Shown here: positions 18,484 through 27,153 of the stretch, in pieces
How the letters are laid out: every line of letters starts with the position of its first letter
Numbering within the stretch: position 1 is the stretch's first letter
Translations under genes and position numbers: made by a program
Notes under the pieces: generated by a model
Database searches by the model: none
Seen by the model: the letters and a program-made list of their open reading frames with translations, nothing else
What the model was told of the DNA's origin: nothing
Assembly (NCBI GenBank): GCA_038534135.1
Contig: JBCAXJ010000013.1
Location: 25,488-89,487, forward strand
Direction of reading: 5' to 3'
Length of the DNA: 64,000 bases
Source of the DNA: Thermohalobaculum sp038534135
GTDB taxonomy: Bacteria; Pseudomonadota; Alphaproteobacteria; Rhodobacterales; Rhodobacteraceae

Positions 18484-19721
18484 TCAGAACGATTTGCGCG
18501 GTGGTGATCGCCGCCATGCTGGCCGGGTGCACCGGACAACGCCTTGCAGATGCGCCGCCCGAGGACCGGTATGAACTGGCCGTGCCGCCGGGCTTTCCAC
18601 CGTCGATCCGGTTCTACGGCGATAAGGTGCCCGATGGCATCGACACCCGGTTTACGACGATCCACGCGCAGCTTTCAGCCCGCGTCGAACGTGAGGGAGA
18701 GTTTCCCAACGGCGGTGCCGCCGACATTCTGACGCTGTCGGGTGGCGGATCTGACGGCGCTTATGGCGCAGGGCTGCTGAACGGATGGACCCGGCGTGGG
18801 GGCCGCCCCGAGTTCGCGCTTGTCACCGGCATCTCGACCGGTGCCTTGATCGCGCCGCTGGCGTTCCTGGGCTCGAGCCAGGATTGCAAGCTGGAGAACC
18901 TCTATACCAACCTGTCGACCGATGACCTCGTGATCACCCAGCTCTTCAAGGCGCTGACCGGTGGCGCGCTTGGGCTCTCCGGCGGTGGGGCGCTGGCCCA
19001 GCGGATTCAGGATGTTCTCGATCCGCCGACGCTGGACCGAATTGCCGAGGAACACGGCAAGGGGCGCCGCTTGTGGATCGGAACCACCAATCTTGACGCG
19101 CAGCGCCCGGTCGTCTGGGATATCGGGGCGATCGCCTCGTCAGGACATCCGAACAGGCAGGCTCTGATCCGCGACGTCCTGCTTGCCTCGGCCAGCATTC
19201 CCGGCGTGTTCCCGCCGGTCGAGATCGTCGTCGAACTGGACGGACAGCGCTATGCCGAGATGCACATGGACGGCGGCGTGACGCGCCAGATTTTCTTCCT
19301 GCCGGTCAGGATCGACCTGCAGGACCGGCTCGAGGGCGGGCCCGACCGCTTGCAGTCCGGCACGATCTATGCCTTGCGCAACACCAAGCTCGACCCGGAT
19401 TACGAAGCGGTCGTCCCCAGCCTGGTCGATATCGCGGGCCGTTCGGTCTCGACCCTCATCAAGTCGGCGGGTATTTCGGACATTCTGGTGATCGAGGGGC
19501 AGGCCCGCGCCAACGATTTCGGTCTGCAGGTGACGTCGGTGCCCGGAGATTTCGACGTGCCAGAGACCGAGTTTTTCGATCCCGCGTATATGCGCGCGCT
19601 GTTCGATGTCGGGTTCCAGAGCGCGCTGCAAGGATCCGCCTGGAACACGGTTATCGAAGCGTCCGCTGAGCCGGATGCGGGATCGCTTGCGCCTCCGACC
19701 GACGCGACGGCCTGCGACTAG
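18480..19721 (+). CDS. Patatin-like phospholipase lipoprotein
   Basis: A 413-residue putative acyl hydrolase anchored as a lipoprotein. The signal peptide ends in LAGC (Cys17). The patatin Ser-Asp dyad elements are present: the glycine-rich loop LSGGGSDGAYGAGLL, the nucleophile elbow GISTG (Ser119) and the DGG motif in HMDGGVTR. In typical bacterial patatins the loop reads GGGxRG; here the Arg position reads GGGSDGAYGAG, a variant common in this lipoprotein subgroup. The ATG overlaps the murJ stop. A role in envelope lipid turnover is inferred; the substrate is unknown. Confidence 0.85.
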   Translation: MIRTICAVVIAAMLAGCTGQRLADAPPEDRYELAVPPGFPPSIRFYGDKVPDGIDTRFTTIHAQLSARVEREGEFPNGGAADILTLSGGGSDGAYGAGLLNGWTRRGGRPEFALVTGISTGALIAPLAFLGSSQDCKLENLYTNLSTDDLVITQLFKALTGGALGLSGGGALAQRIQDVLDPPTLDRIAEEHGKGRRLWIGTTNLDAQRPVVWDIGAIASSGHPNRQALIRDVLLASASIPGVFPPVEIVVELDGQRYAEMHMDGGVTRQIFFLPVRIDLQDRLEGGPDRLQSGTIYALRNTKLDPDYEAVVPSLVDIAGRSVSTLIKSAGISDILVIEGQARANDFGLQVTSVPGDFDVPETEFFDPAYMRALFDVGFQSALQGSAWNTVIEASAEPDAGSLAPPTDATACD

Positions 19722-19836
19722 GTCGGCAGTGTAAGCAACGCACTCCGAACCATAGACGCGGGGGTCACATCGCGTCCCGGCAATGCTATATTGAAGACAT
19801 GTGCAGAGGTTCCTGTATCCGCAGCGGAGCGCGGTC

Positions 19837-20439
19837 ATGAAAACGGTCTCGACGGCAAATCGGATCGCGATGATCATGGCCGGCGTCGCCGTGGCGCTCA
19901 GCGTCGGGTTCCTGCGTCTGCGCGGGGTGCCGATCCTGCTGGGTGCCGGAGTTGTCTATCTCGGGACGCTGGCGATGCTTTGGCCGCGCCGCAAACCCGC
20001 GAAACCAGTCGTGCTGCCGGAAGGCGTGGACAAGGGCGCATTCGCAAACGCCGAAAAGGCGCTGGCGCAGGCAACCGAGCTTCTGCGCAACCATGCGACC
20101 CTCAGCCATGGCGGCGAGGCGGCCCTGTTCACCCGCATGGCCAAGCTGGTCGACCGCATCCACACGCATCTGCGGGGCAATCCCTTGCACCTGACGGTCA
20201 TCCAGCGCTTCATCCGCCACGGTCTCGCGCATCTGATCCAGATGGTCACCGACTATGCCGATTTGAAACGCCGCGCCCTGCCCGAGCATCGCGCGCGTCT
20301 GGCGCAGGTTCTGGAACAGATCGAAGCGCTCGTCCCGATGCTCGAGGCCATCGACCGCGCCTGCATCGAGCGCGATCTTGCGGCGCTGGAATTCAGCGTC
20401 GAGGTGATGGCCCAGCGCACGGCACCGCCCGAGGGCTGA
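19837..20439 (+). CDS. Conserved hypothetical membrane protein with helical C-terminus
   Basis: A 200-residue protein with two closely spaced N-terminal TM segments (residues about 8-25 and 30-47), a short Arg/Lys/Pro-rich loop after the second, then a long alpha-helical cytoplasmic domain (NAEKALAQATELLRNHA, FTRMAKLVDRIHTHLR, MVTDYADLKRRALPEHRARLAQVLEQIEALVPML). The layout resembles XpaC-type 5-bromo-4-chloroindolyl phosphate hydrolysis proteins, but this is not certain. The start was placed at ATG 19837; a GTG at 19801 is in frame. It is separated from both neighbours by about 100 bases. Confidence 0.7.
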   Translation: MKTVSTANRIAMIMAGVAVALSVGFLRLRGVPILLGAGVVYLGTLAMLWPRRKPAKPVVLPEGVDKGAFANAEKALAQATELLRNHATLSHGGEAALFTRMAKLVDRIHTHLRGNPLHLTVIQRFIRHGLAHLIQMVTDYADLKRRALPEHRARLAQVLEQIEALVPMLEAIDRACIERDLAALEFSVEVMAQRTAPPEG

Positions 20440-20529
20440 GCGCCCTCCACCCACGCGATTTTCGGCACACCGGGGCTGACGGATCGTCAGGACCCGACTA
20501 AGCTTCTGCGAAAACCGGGAGGACGCCTG

Positions 20530-21900
20530 ATGTCTGACACACCTGCTGTTGTCACCGATGACGCTCTGCCGCCAACGCGAGACATCGCGCGGTGGGTTGC
20601 AACCACCCGAGCCGATCAGATCGACGCGCTGTCTCTGCGTTGGGCGCGGCATTGCCTGCTTGACTGGGTCGCGGTCACCATTCCCGGCGCGCGCGAGGAT
20701 CTGGTGGACCTTTTGGTCGCCGAGGCGCTGGACGACGGTGCGACAGGACCGATCCCCGCCGTGGGGCGACCGGAGACGCTTTCCCCAAGCTGGGCTGTGC
20801 TTGTCAACGGCACGGCGAGCCATGCGCTCGACTATGACGATGTGAACCGGCTGATGCTGGGCCATCCGACCGTTGCTGTGATGCCCGCCGTGCTGACGGC
20901 AGGTCTGGTCTCCGGGCGTGATCTTGATACCATCCTGCGGTCCTTTGTGATCGGCTACGAGGTTGCCTGCCTGGTCGGCAAGATGACGGGCGAGGAACAC
21001 TACAACACCGGTTGGCACAACACCGCCACCGTGGGCACCTTCGGTGCTGCTGCGGGCACGGCGCATCTGCTTGGTCTGGATGAAGACCGGACGGCCCATG
21101 CCTTCGGTGCCGCCGCGACCATGGCCGCTGGCCTCAAGGCGATGTTTGGCACCATGTGCAAACCCTTCCACGCAGGGCGGGCCGCGCAGTCTGGCTACCT
21201 CGCGGCGCGGCTGGCGGCGCGCGGCTGGGTTGCCCGCGACAACGCGTTGGAATGCCCACAGGGTTTTTGGGACACGCAGGCACCTGCTCCGGCACCGTTC
21301 CCCGTCGCGCAACAGGGAAACCAGCGCTTCCAGATCCAGGACAATCTCTTCAAGTACCACGCCGCGTGCTACATGACCCATTCGACGGTCGAGGCCTGTC
21401 AGGCGCTGCGCCAGACCCACGGTTTGCAGCCCGAAAACATTGACCGCGTGCGCGTCCGCGTCGCCGAACAGAACCTGAAGGTCTGCAACATCGCCGATCC
21501 GGCGACGGGGCTCGAGGTAAAGTTCTCCTACCGTCACCTCGCCGCAATGGCTCTGTCCGGCGTCGACACCGCCGCGATCGACATCTACTCGGACGAAACG
21601 GCGAACCGGCCCAATCTGGTGGCGCTCCGCCAGAAGGTCGACGTCGAACCTCGCACGGTCCGCCATGACGAGGTCACCGGCGCCGAGGTGGTGATCGAGG
21701 CTGCTGGCGCATCCTACACCAACGCCTTCAATGTCGGCGTGCCGTCGGACGATACCGACGCGCAGGAGGGGCGCCTGATCGCCAAGTTCGATGCTCTGGT
21801 TATACCGGCTCTCGGCACGGACCGAGCCGCCACCCTGAAGGCAGCGACCCTTGCCGGGACAGGATCGGCCCGTGACCTGCTGGCTGCGACGCAGGCATAA
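20530..21900 (+). CDS. MmgE/PrpD family protein
   Basis: A 456-residue member of the MmgE/PrpD family, which includes 2-methylcitrate dehydratase, cis-aconitate decarboxylase and isomerases of related acids. The characteristic N-terminal helical domain is seen (RDIARWVATTRADQIDALSLRWARHCLLDW) with NGTASHALDYDDVNRLMLGHPTVAVMPAVL and the catalytic-region FGAAAGTAHLLGL and GTMCKPFHAGRAAQSGYLAA. The C-terminal domain contains FKYHAACYMTHSTVEA. No methylcitrate cycle genes lie nearby, so the substrate cannot be named. A purine-rich ribosome site (GGGAGG) precedes the ATG. Confidence 0.88.
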   Translation: MSDTPAVVTDDALPPTRDIARWVATTRADQIDALSLRWARHCLLDWVAVTIPGAREDLVDLLVAEALDDGATGPIPAVGRPETLSPSWAVLVNGTASHALDYDDVNRLMLGHPTVAVMPAVLTAGLVSGRDLDTILRSFVIGYEVACLVGKMTGEEHYNTGWHNTATVGTFGAAAGTAHLLGLDEDRTAHAFGAAATMAAGLKAMFGTMCKPFHAGRAAQSGYLAARLAARGWVARDNALECPQGFWDTQAPAPAPFPVAQQGNQRFQIQDNLFKYHAACYMTHSTVEACQALRQTHGLQPENIDRVRVRVAEQNLKVCNIADPATGLEVKFSYRHLAAMALSGVDTAAIDIYSDETANRPNLVALRQKVDVEPRTVRHDEVTGAEVVIEAAGASYTNAFNVGVPSDDTDAQEGRLIAKFDALVIPALGTDRAATLKAATLAGTGSARDLLAATQA

Positions 21901-22092
21901 AGCAGTGCTCATGCCATAGCTAAACCGCGTCTGCGTGCCCGCTCTTCGGGGCGCGGGGTGAGCATCGGCTTCACTGATCGAACGCAGATCAACCGAACGG
22001 CGCAGTCGAACACTGGCGCACGACACCGCTGCACACCAGGCCACGAACTGCATGGCGTCGGCGAGGGAATCTGCTTGCACATAACGCTACCT

Positions 22093-22108
22093 TGGTACAT
22101 GAGTACCA
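22093..22108. promoter_or_regulatory. Perfect palindrome, candidate operator
   Basis: TGGTAC-ATGA-GTACCA is a perfect inverted repeat with 6-base arms and a 4-base spacer, ending one base before the ATG at 22110. Its size and symmetry match a site for a dimeric repressor, and its position would block the ribosome site or the early transcribed region. The first gene of the downstream pair could be its own regulator. It could also be chance; no second copy was noticed. Confidence 0.45.
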
Positions 22109-22109
22109 G

Positions 22110-22358
22110 ATGAAGAAAATCGAACGTGTGCAAACTGGGGTTCGCCTCGAGAAACGCCTCTTGAAGGTGCTCAAGGGGCTCGCCGAACATCTCGATATGT
22201 CGCTGGGCGATCTGCTCGAAGGGATTGCGCTGCACAGCCTCGAGAACAAAGTTCCGTTCTCGGATGATACGCTGGAGCGCATCGCCAAGCTCAGGGCGGT
22301 CTACGACCTCGATCTGACGGCAGCGGACAGCCACACGCTGAAGGAGGACGATCCATGA
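22110..22358 (+). CDS. Small putative DNA-binding protein (RHH-like)
   Basis: An 82-residue protein beginning MKKIERVQTGVRLEKRLLKV. A short strand (VQTGVRLEKR) is followed by two helices (LLKVLKGLAEHLDMSLGDLLEGIALHSLEN), an arrangement like the ribbon-helix-helix fold of small regulators. A TTG seven codons upstream is open, but it would overlap the palindrome at 22093-22108, so ATG 22110 is preferred. Its stop overlaps the next ATG (ATGA), indicating a translationally coupled pair. Family membership is inferred from fold pattern, not a strong signature. Confidence 0.7.
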   Translation: MKKIERVQTGVRLEKRLLKVLKGLAEHLDMSLGDLLEGIALHSLENKVPFSDDTLERIAKLRAVYDLDLTAADSHTLKEDDP

Positions 22359-22735
22359 ACATCATTGCCAAGGCGTCCGCGTTCGAACACGGCACGCTGG
22401 ACGCCGCCGGGTTCTCGCACCGGGACCACATCGCGGTCGCCATCGGCCTGTTGCAACGCTATCCATTCACGAAGGCCGCTCATCTCTACGCCAGCCGCAT
22501 CGACGCGATGGCCCACGCTGCCGGAGCGCTCGACAAGTTCAACACGACGATCACGCTCGCGTTTCTTGGCCTGATCGCCGAGCGGATGCAAACCACACCG
22601 CATGATGATTTCGACGCATTTCTTGACCGGAACACGGATCTGCTGGATCGATCGGTCCTGTCGCGCTGGTATAGGTCCGACCGCTTGACCTCGGACCTGG
22701 CGAAACGGGTTTTCCTGCTGCCCGACCGCGCATGA
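22355..22735 (+). CDS. Conserved hypothetical protein, helical
   Basis: A 126-residue, probably all-helical cytoplasmic protein without signal peptide. It carries a conserved-looking start (AAGFSHRDHIAVAIGLLQRYPF), a middle helix with KFNTTITLAFLGLIAERM and a C-terminal SRWYRSDRLTSDLAKRVFLLPDR. The same FxHRDHxxxA and L-x-SDxAKxxFxLPDR arrangement occurs in unnamed bacterial proteins; the His/Asp cluster (H23, R24, D25, H26) suggests a functional site. It is coupled to the RHH-like gene. No function can be assigned. Confidence 0.72.
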   Translation: MNIIAKASAFEHGTLDAAGFSHRDHIAVAIGLLQRYPFTKAAHLYASRIDAMAHAAGALDKFNTTITLAFLGLIAERMQTTPHDDFDAFLDRNTDLLDRSVLSRWYRSDRLTSDLAKRVFLLPDRA

Positions 22736-22835
22736 AGGCTTTGCCCGGGAACATCGCATGGGAGCGAGATCGAACCTGTTCCAAATCCCACCGAACCTGC
22801 TTAGCCTGAGCGTCCAGACAACACGACGGGCAACC

Positions 22836-24197
22836 ATGCTTTCCAACTCCGCAGACAAGATCCGCGCCGACGACCGGGCGCATTACCTTCACCCGTGGGA
22901 CTCCCTCGAAGAGTGGGGCAAGGCCCAACGCTTCGTCGCGGCGCGCGGCGACGGCATCTATCTGTGGGATGCTGAGGGACGGCGGTACATTGACGGGCCG
23001 GGTGGGCAATGGTGCGTGAACATCGGCTATGGACGCCACGAGATGGCCGAGGTCGCCGCCCAGCAGATGATGGATCTGCCATATTACTCGCCCTGGTTGG
23101 CGACCGCCGAGGCCCCTGCAGCGCTGGCGGCGAAGCTGGCGGACCTGGCACCTGACGGCATGAACGCCGTGCAGTTCACGTGCGGAGGGTCGACGGCGGT
23201 CGACACGGCGGTCCGGACCGTGCATTTCGTCAACAACCGGCGTGGCCTGCCGGACAAGAAAATCGTCATCGCGCGCGAGAAGGGCTACCACGGGTCGACT
23301 TTCCTGGCAGCGACCGTCTCGGGCAAAGAACGCGACCTCAGTCACTTCGACATCTGGCGCGACCGGGTGCACTTCCTGCCGGACGTGTCGCCGAACCAGC
23401 GCCCCGATGATGTCTCGCTGGAAGACTGGTGCGACCAGAAGGTCGACGATCTGGAACGCGCGATCATCGACATCGGCCCGGACCGGGTCGGCGCGTTCAT
23501 CGCAGAACCGGTGCTGTGTTCCGGTGGTGTCATCATCCCGCCGCCGGGCTATCACCAACGCACGCTCGAGGTCTGCCGCAAACACGATGTCTTCTACATC
23601 TCGGACGAGGTCGTGACGTCGTTCGGGCGCCTCGGGCACTGGTTCGCTTCGCAGGATGTCTTCGGGATCGAACCCGACTTCATCACGACGGCGAAGGGCC
23701 TGACATCGGGCTACCTGCCACTGGGCGCATGTCTTATCCATGACAGCGTGCTCGACATGATCACCGGTCCGGACCATGCGGTGCTGTTCCCGAACGGCTA
23801 CACCTACTCCGGCCATCCGGTCTGCTGCGCGGTCGCGCTGAAGAACATCGAGATCATCGAGACGGAAGGTCTGCTCGATCACGTGAAAGCCGTCGCACCG
23901 CATTTCCTGTCACGGCTCGAGGCACTGCGCTCCTCCCCAGTCGTCGGCGATGTGCGCGGCATAGGACTTGTCGGCTGCATCGAGGGGATGCTGCGCGCGG
24001 GCGATACACCTTTGGCCGTGCAGCGGGATCTCGGCGCACGGCTCGACGCTGTATGCGAGGAGATGGGCCTGATCGTGCGCCCGCTGATTAATCGTGCGGT
24101 CTTCTCGCCCGCGCTGATCATCACAAAGACCCAGATCGACGAGATGTTCGACATTCTCGAGGCAGCCCTTGACCGTGTTGCCACAGAGTTTGCCTGA
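22836..24197 (+). CDS. Class-III PLP-dependent aminotransferase
   Basis: A 453-residue omega-type aminotransferase. The PLP fold is clear: YIDGPGGQWCVNIGYGRHEMAEV near the start, VQFTCGGSTAVDTAVR, the YHGSTFLAATVSG segment, AEPVLCSGGVIIPPPGYHQ, the DEVVTSFGRLGHWFA aspartate motif and the Schiff-base lysine in FITTAKGLTSGYLPLGA (K287). The start was set at ATG 22836; an ATG 26 codons upstream reaches into the leader. The agmatinase gene starts eight bases after the stop, suggesting the enzyme transaminates a product of agmatine breakdown such as putrescine, with pyruvate as a possible acceptor. The exact substrate is inference. Confidence 0.88.
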   Translation: MLSNSADKIRADDRAHYLHPWDSLEEWGKAQRFVAARGDGIYLWDAEGRRYIDGPGGQWCVNIGYGRHEMAEVAAQQMMDLPYYSPWLATAEAPAALAAKLADLAPDGMNAVQFTCGGSTAVDTAVRTVHFVNNRRGLPDKKIVIAREKGYHGSTFLAATVSGKERDLSHFDIWRDRVHFLPDVSPNQRPDDVSLEDWCDQKVDDLERAIIDIGPDRVGAFIAEPVLCSGGVIIPPPGYHQRTLEVCRKHDVFYISDEVVTSFGRLGHWFASQDVFGIEPDFITTAKGLTSGYLPLGACLIHDSVLDMITGPDHAVLFPNGYTYSGHPVCCAVALKNIEIIETEGLLDHVKAVAPHFLSRLEALRSSPVVGDVRGIGLVGCIEGMLRAGDTPLAVQRDLGARLDAVCEEMGLIVRPLINRAVFSPALIITKTQIDEMFDILEAALDRVATEFA

Positions 24198-24205
24198 GGA
24201 TTGCC

Positions 24206-25165
24206 ATGACCGAAAACATGCTCACCGACCGCGCTTTCACCGGCACCTCGCCCTTCGGGATGGTCGACCACGTGACCTATGCCGGGGCGCTCAGCTTCCT
24301 GCGGCGCCCATACTCCAAGGATCTGACCGACTCCGAGGTCGCGATCGTCGGTGTGCCATACGATCTCGCTGTCACGGACCGGCCGGGCACCCGGTTCGGG
24401 CCACGTGCGATCCGGCAGGTCTCGAGCAAACTGGCCTGGAATGGCGGGCCCTGGCGCTGGGATTTCGACCCGACCCAGGTGCTGCGCGTCACCGATTGGG
24501 GCGACGTGACCCTCGATAATGGCCGCCCCGACACGATCCCCGATCAGATCGAAACCCAGTTCGACACTCTGGTGGCGTCGAACGCGCGGCTTCTTTCGCT
24601 GGGCGGCGATCACTTCGTCACGTATCCGATCGTGAAGGCGCACGCGAAGAAACACGGACCGTTGGCGCTGTTGCAGTTCGACAGCCATTCGGACACCTGG
24701 CGCGAGGACGGCAAACGCATCGACCATGGCACGATGTTCTTCCACGCGGTGCAGGAGGGGATCATCGACGCAGAGCATTCGGTGCAGATCGGGATCCGCT
24801 CGCGCAATCCCGAGACGCATGGACTAACGGTGCTAGACGCCGACTACATGATCGAGACACCGGTGCCCGAGATCATTGCGAAGATCGAGCAGGTCACGGC
24901 AGGCCGCCCGGTCTACCTGACCTTCGACATCGACTGTCTCGATCCGTCCGCAGCCCCCGGGACGGGAACACCCGTTTGCGGCGGGCCGAGCTTCCAGCGG
25001 GCCGAGCGGATCCTGAGCGGTTTGACCGGGCTCAACATCGTTGGTGCTGACGTGGTCGAGGTCTCGCCGCCCTATGACCACGGCGAAATCACCGCCTTGG
25101 CGGGCGCCACGGTCGGTCTGAACATCCTGTGCCTGTGGGCGCATGCCAAGCAATCCAGCGCCTGA
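24206..25165 (+). CDS. speB: Agmatinase family ureohydrolase
   Basis: Ureohydrolases of this family use two Mn ions to split agmatine into putrescine and urea, or act on related guanidino compounds. The 319-residue protein has the three metal motifs: GGDHFVTYP, LLQFDSHSDTW and LTFDIDCLDPSAAPGTGTP, plus the substrate-loop-region GTRFGPRAIRQ. The C-terminal VEVSPPYDHGEITALAGA also fits. It follows the class-III aminotransferase closely, so a two-step guanidine/polyamine catabolic unit is likely. Guanidinobutyrase or guanidinopropionase activity cannot be excluded. Confidence 0.92.
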   Translation: MTENMLTDRAFTGTSPFGMVDHVTYAGALSFLRRPYSKDLTDSEVAIVGVPYDLAVTDRPGTRFGPRAIRQVSSKLAWNGGPWRWDFDPTQVLRVTDWGDVTLDNGRPDTIPDQIETQFDTLVASNARLLSLGGDHFVTYPIVKAHAKKHGPLALLQFDSHSDTWREDGKRIDHGTMFFHAVQEGIIDAEHSVQIGIRSRNPETHGLTVLDADYMIETPVPEIIAKIEQVTAGRPVYLTFDIDCLDPSAAPGTGTPVCGGPSFQRAERILSGLTGLNIVGADVVEVSPPYDHGEITALAGATVGLNILCLWAHAKQSSA

Positions 25166-25199
25166 GCAGCGTGCCGATTGCCTCGTCCCGTTGCGGGTT

Positions 25200-25220
25200 G
25201 TCCCGGCCTTGAGCCGGGAC
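25200..25220. terminator. Bidirectional terminator-like hairpin
   Basis: GTCCCGGC, five-base loop CTTGA, then GCCGGGAC: a perfect 8-bp stem between the convergent agmatinase gene and the caspase-like gene. There is no T-run on either side, so the stem may act together with Rho or in stabilising the 3' ends. Confidence 0.5.
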
Positions 25221-25247
25221 CGCTTAAAGCCGCCGAGAGAACCTGCG

Positions 25248-27041
25248 TCAGTTCTTGCTCAGCGCGTCAAGCAATCCCTTGATGACTTGCGCGCCGTCAA
25301 TCTGCACCCGGTTCTGGCGGTCTTGCTGCTGGGCCTGCTGATTGCTCTCGTTGACCAGCATCACGACCGTGTCGCTGTCCAGATAGCCGGTGTCACCGAT
25401 GCTGCGGCTGGATTGGTACCCCTTGATGGCCGCGCGGGTTCGATCGTCGAACACGCCATCCTCCTGACCTGCCGCGAACCCCAGGAACCGCAGGCGTTGT
25501 TCCACGGACTGCCTGTCTGGCTTTGACAGTTTCAGAGCGGCTTCGGCTTTCTCGTACCGGGCCTTCTCGGCGGCGGCCCGCTCGGCGCCCTCGATCTCGT
25601 CCAGCCGTGCCAGTGCCTGATCGCGGTAAATCCCCTCGGGATAGATGCCAAGATAGTTACGATACGACTCGGCGGTGTCCTGCTTCTTGGCCCGGTTGAA
25701 GATTCGCAGTTCCTTGCGGGCTTGGGCATCGGCCTGCGCCTCGGCGATCTTGGCAAGTGCGGCGCGCGCGACCTTGGAATTCAGGCCTTCAGGATACTTC
25801 TCGAGATAGGCGCGATACCCGTCCGGTTTGCCATTCGCGCCGGTCGCGGACCAATAGGCGTTGTCCTCGGCCTCGCGAATGCGCCTTTGTTCCTCGGCGA
25901 TCCGCTTCTGCTCGGCGATCGCTGCGTCGCCCTGGGCTTGCAGCTTCTCAACCTGCTCGGCGGTCAGCCAACTGTTGGCTTCGAATCCGTTCTTGCCCTG
26001 CCAGCCGCGGATCGCCTTGCGTGAGCCGCGCCCGAACAAGCCGTCAATGCCGTTCGGATCATGCCCCAGCGCCATCAGCCAGGTCTGGACCTGTCGCTTG
26101 CGGATGCGGCTGAGGTTCAGATCCCGCTCGGCCTGGATCTCGGGCGGGACTGTCGGCTCGGCAGGCACGGCGGCGCTCGCATCGTCCAGACCCAGGCGTT
26201 CCCGCGCGAACTCGGCAAAGGCGCCTTCCGGATAACGCTCGAGATACGCCGCATAGTCGTCAGCCTTGCCAGAGCGTTCGGCGGTGCGCCAATAGGCCAG
26301 CTCGATCTCGTACTCCAGGCCGCTCGTCTCGACAGGTTCCGGTTCGGGCACGATCGCGAAATCGGCGTCGGCCTCGCCAGAGGAAAAGGTCGGGTCGCCC
26401 GCGTCGGCGGCTACATCATTCGCGATCGCACCCGGCTGCAGGAACCGATCGATGATCAGGCGGGCGAAGCGACTTTCGCGCCAATACGAGCGGCGTACGG
26501 CTTCGCCCGGTTCGGCGGCAGAGACGATCAGAACGCCTTCGGGCGCTTCCAGTGCATCGAGCCCCGGCTCGGCAAAATCCGTGGGTGTGAACCCGCGCAA
26601 CTGAGCGCCGTCCAGGAAAACCGTCGCTCGACCGGCTTTCTCCGCCGCGATCCGTAGTACCAGATCCAAGGGTACACCGTCGAACAGCACATCAGTCAGC
26701 GTCTCGGCCCTGGCGTCCGTCGGAGCGAGATAGGTCATGCCGCCGCTGCGGATCGCGTGGCCGGAATAGAAGAACACGACCTCGGTCCCGATCCCCGAGA
26801 CGTCAGAGAACCCGCCGATCGCCTCGCGCATCTCCGCCCGGTCCAGATCGGTCAGGGTCGTCACCTGCCAACCTGCGTCGCTGAGCGCTTCGCCCACGGC
26901 CTTGGCATCACGGACAGCGGTCTCGGCGGTCGGCGCGTTCTTGTAGTCGCCGTTCCCGATCACCAGGGCCACGCCATCCGACAGCGCCGGAGACGCCCAG
27001 GCCAGCGTGATCAGCGCGGTTGTCGCCAGAAAGTGTTTCAT
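25248..27041 (-). CDS. Secreted caspase-fold protein with two peptidoglycan-binding-like domains; catalytic Cys missing
   Basis: A 597-residue secreted protein. A signal peptide (residues 1-21) is followed by a caspase p20-like domain (about 23-220) starting GVALVIGNGDYKNAPTAETAVRDA. The catalytic His is kept (H95 in FFYSGHAIRSGG), but where the family has DACRNNPF this one reads DGAQLRGF (residues 144-151), so Ala146 stands in the Cys position. Three similar segments with YLExYPEG patterns (for example YAAYLERYPEGAF and YRAYLEKYPEGL) and two PG_binding_1-like domains (about 330-390 and 510-575) follow. It is probably a non-proteolytic envelope or peptidoglycan-associated protein. The ATG at 27041 has GGAGG upstream and opens the signal peptide; the longer frame is not supported. 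Confidence 0.82.
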   Translation of the reverse strand: MKHFLATTALITLAWASPALSDGVALVIGNGDYKNAPTAETAVRDAKAVGEALSDAGWQVTTLTDLDRAEMREAIGGFSDVSGIGTEVVFFYSGHAIRSGGMTYLAPTDARAETLTDVLFDGVPLDLVLRIAAEKAGRATVFLDGAQLRGFTPTDFAEPGLDALEAPEGVLIVSAAEPGEAVRRSYWRESRFARLIIDRFLQPGAIANDVAADAGDPTFSSGEADADFAIVPEPEPVETSGLEYEIELAYWRTAERSGKADDYAAYLERYPEGAFAEFARERLGLDDASAAVPAEPTVPPEIQAERDLNLSRIRKRQVQTWLMALGHDPNGIDGLFGRGSRKAIRGWQGKNGFEANSWLTAEQVEKLQAQGDAAIAEQKRIAEEQRRIREAEDNAYWSATGANGKPDGYRAYLEKYPEGLNSKVARAALAKIAEAQADAQARKELRIFNRAKKQDTAESYRNYLGIYPEGIYRDQALARLDEIEGAERAAAEKARYEKAEAALKLSKPDRQSVEQRLRFLGFAAGQEDGVFDDRTRAAIKGYQSSRSIGDTGYLDSDTVVMLVNESNQQAQQQDRQNRVQIDGAQVIKGLLDALSKN

Positions 27042-27153
27042 TGGTTCCTCCCGTTCTTTTGCAGCATCCACGCACGGATCCCGGATCCTGGCAAGATGTG
27101 CAGCGGCGGCGACAGAAACGTGGCGGTGACGGGGAAAGGCTGTGGCGCGGTCG

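Noticed and set aside
19786..22080. A 764-codon minus-strand open frame
   Set aside because: It is antisense to the hypothetical membrane protein and the MmgE/PrpD gene, is rich in Arg, Gly and His as expected from the antisense of GC-rich codons, and has no family motif.
22551..23903. A 450-codon minus-strand open frame
   Set aside because: Antisense of the class-III aminotransferase, which has all PLP motifs.
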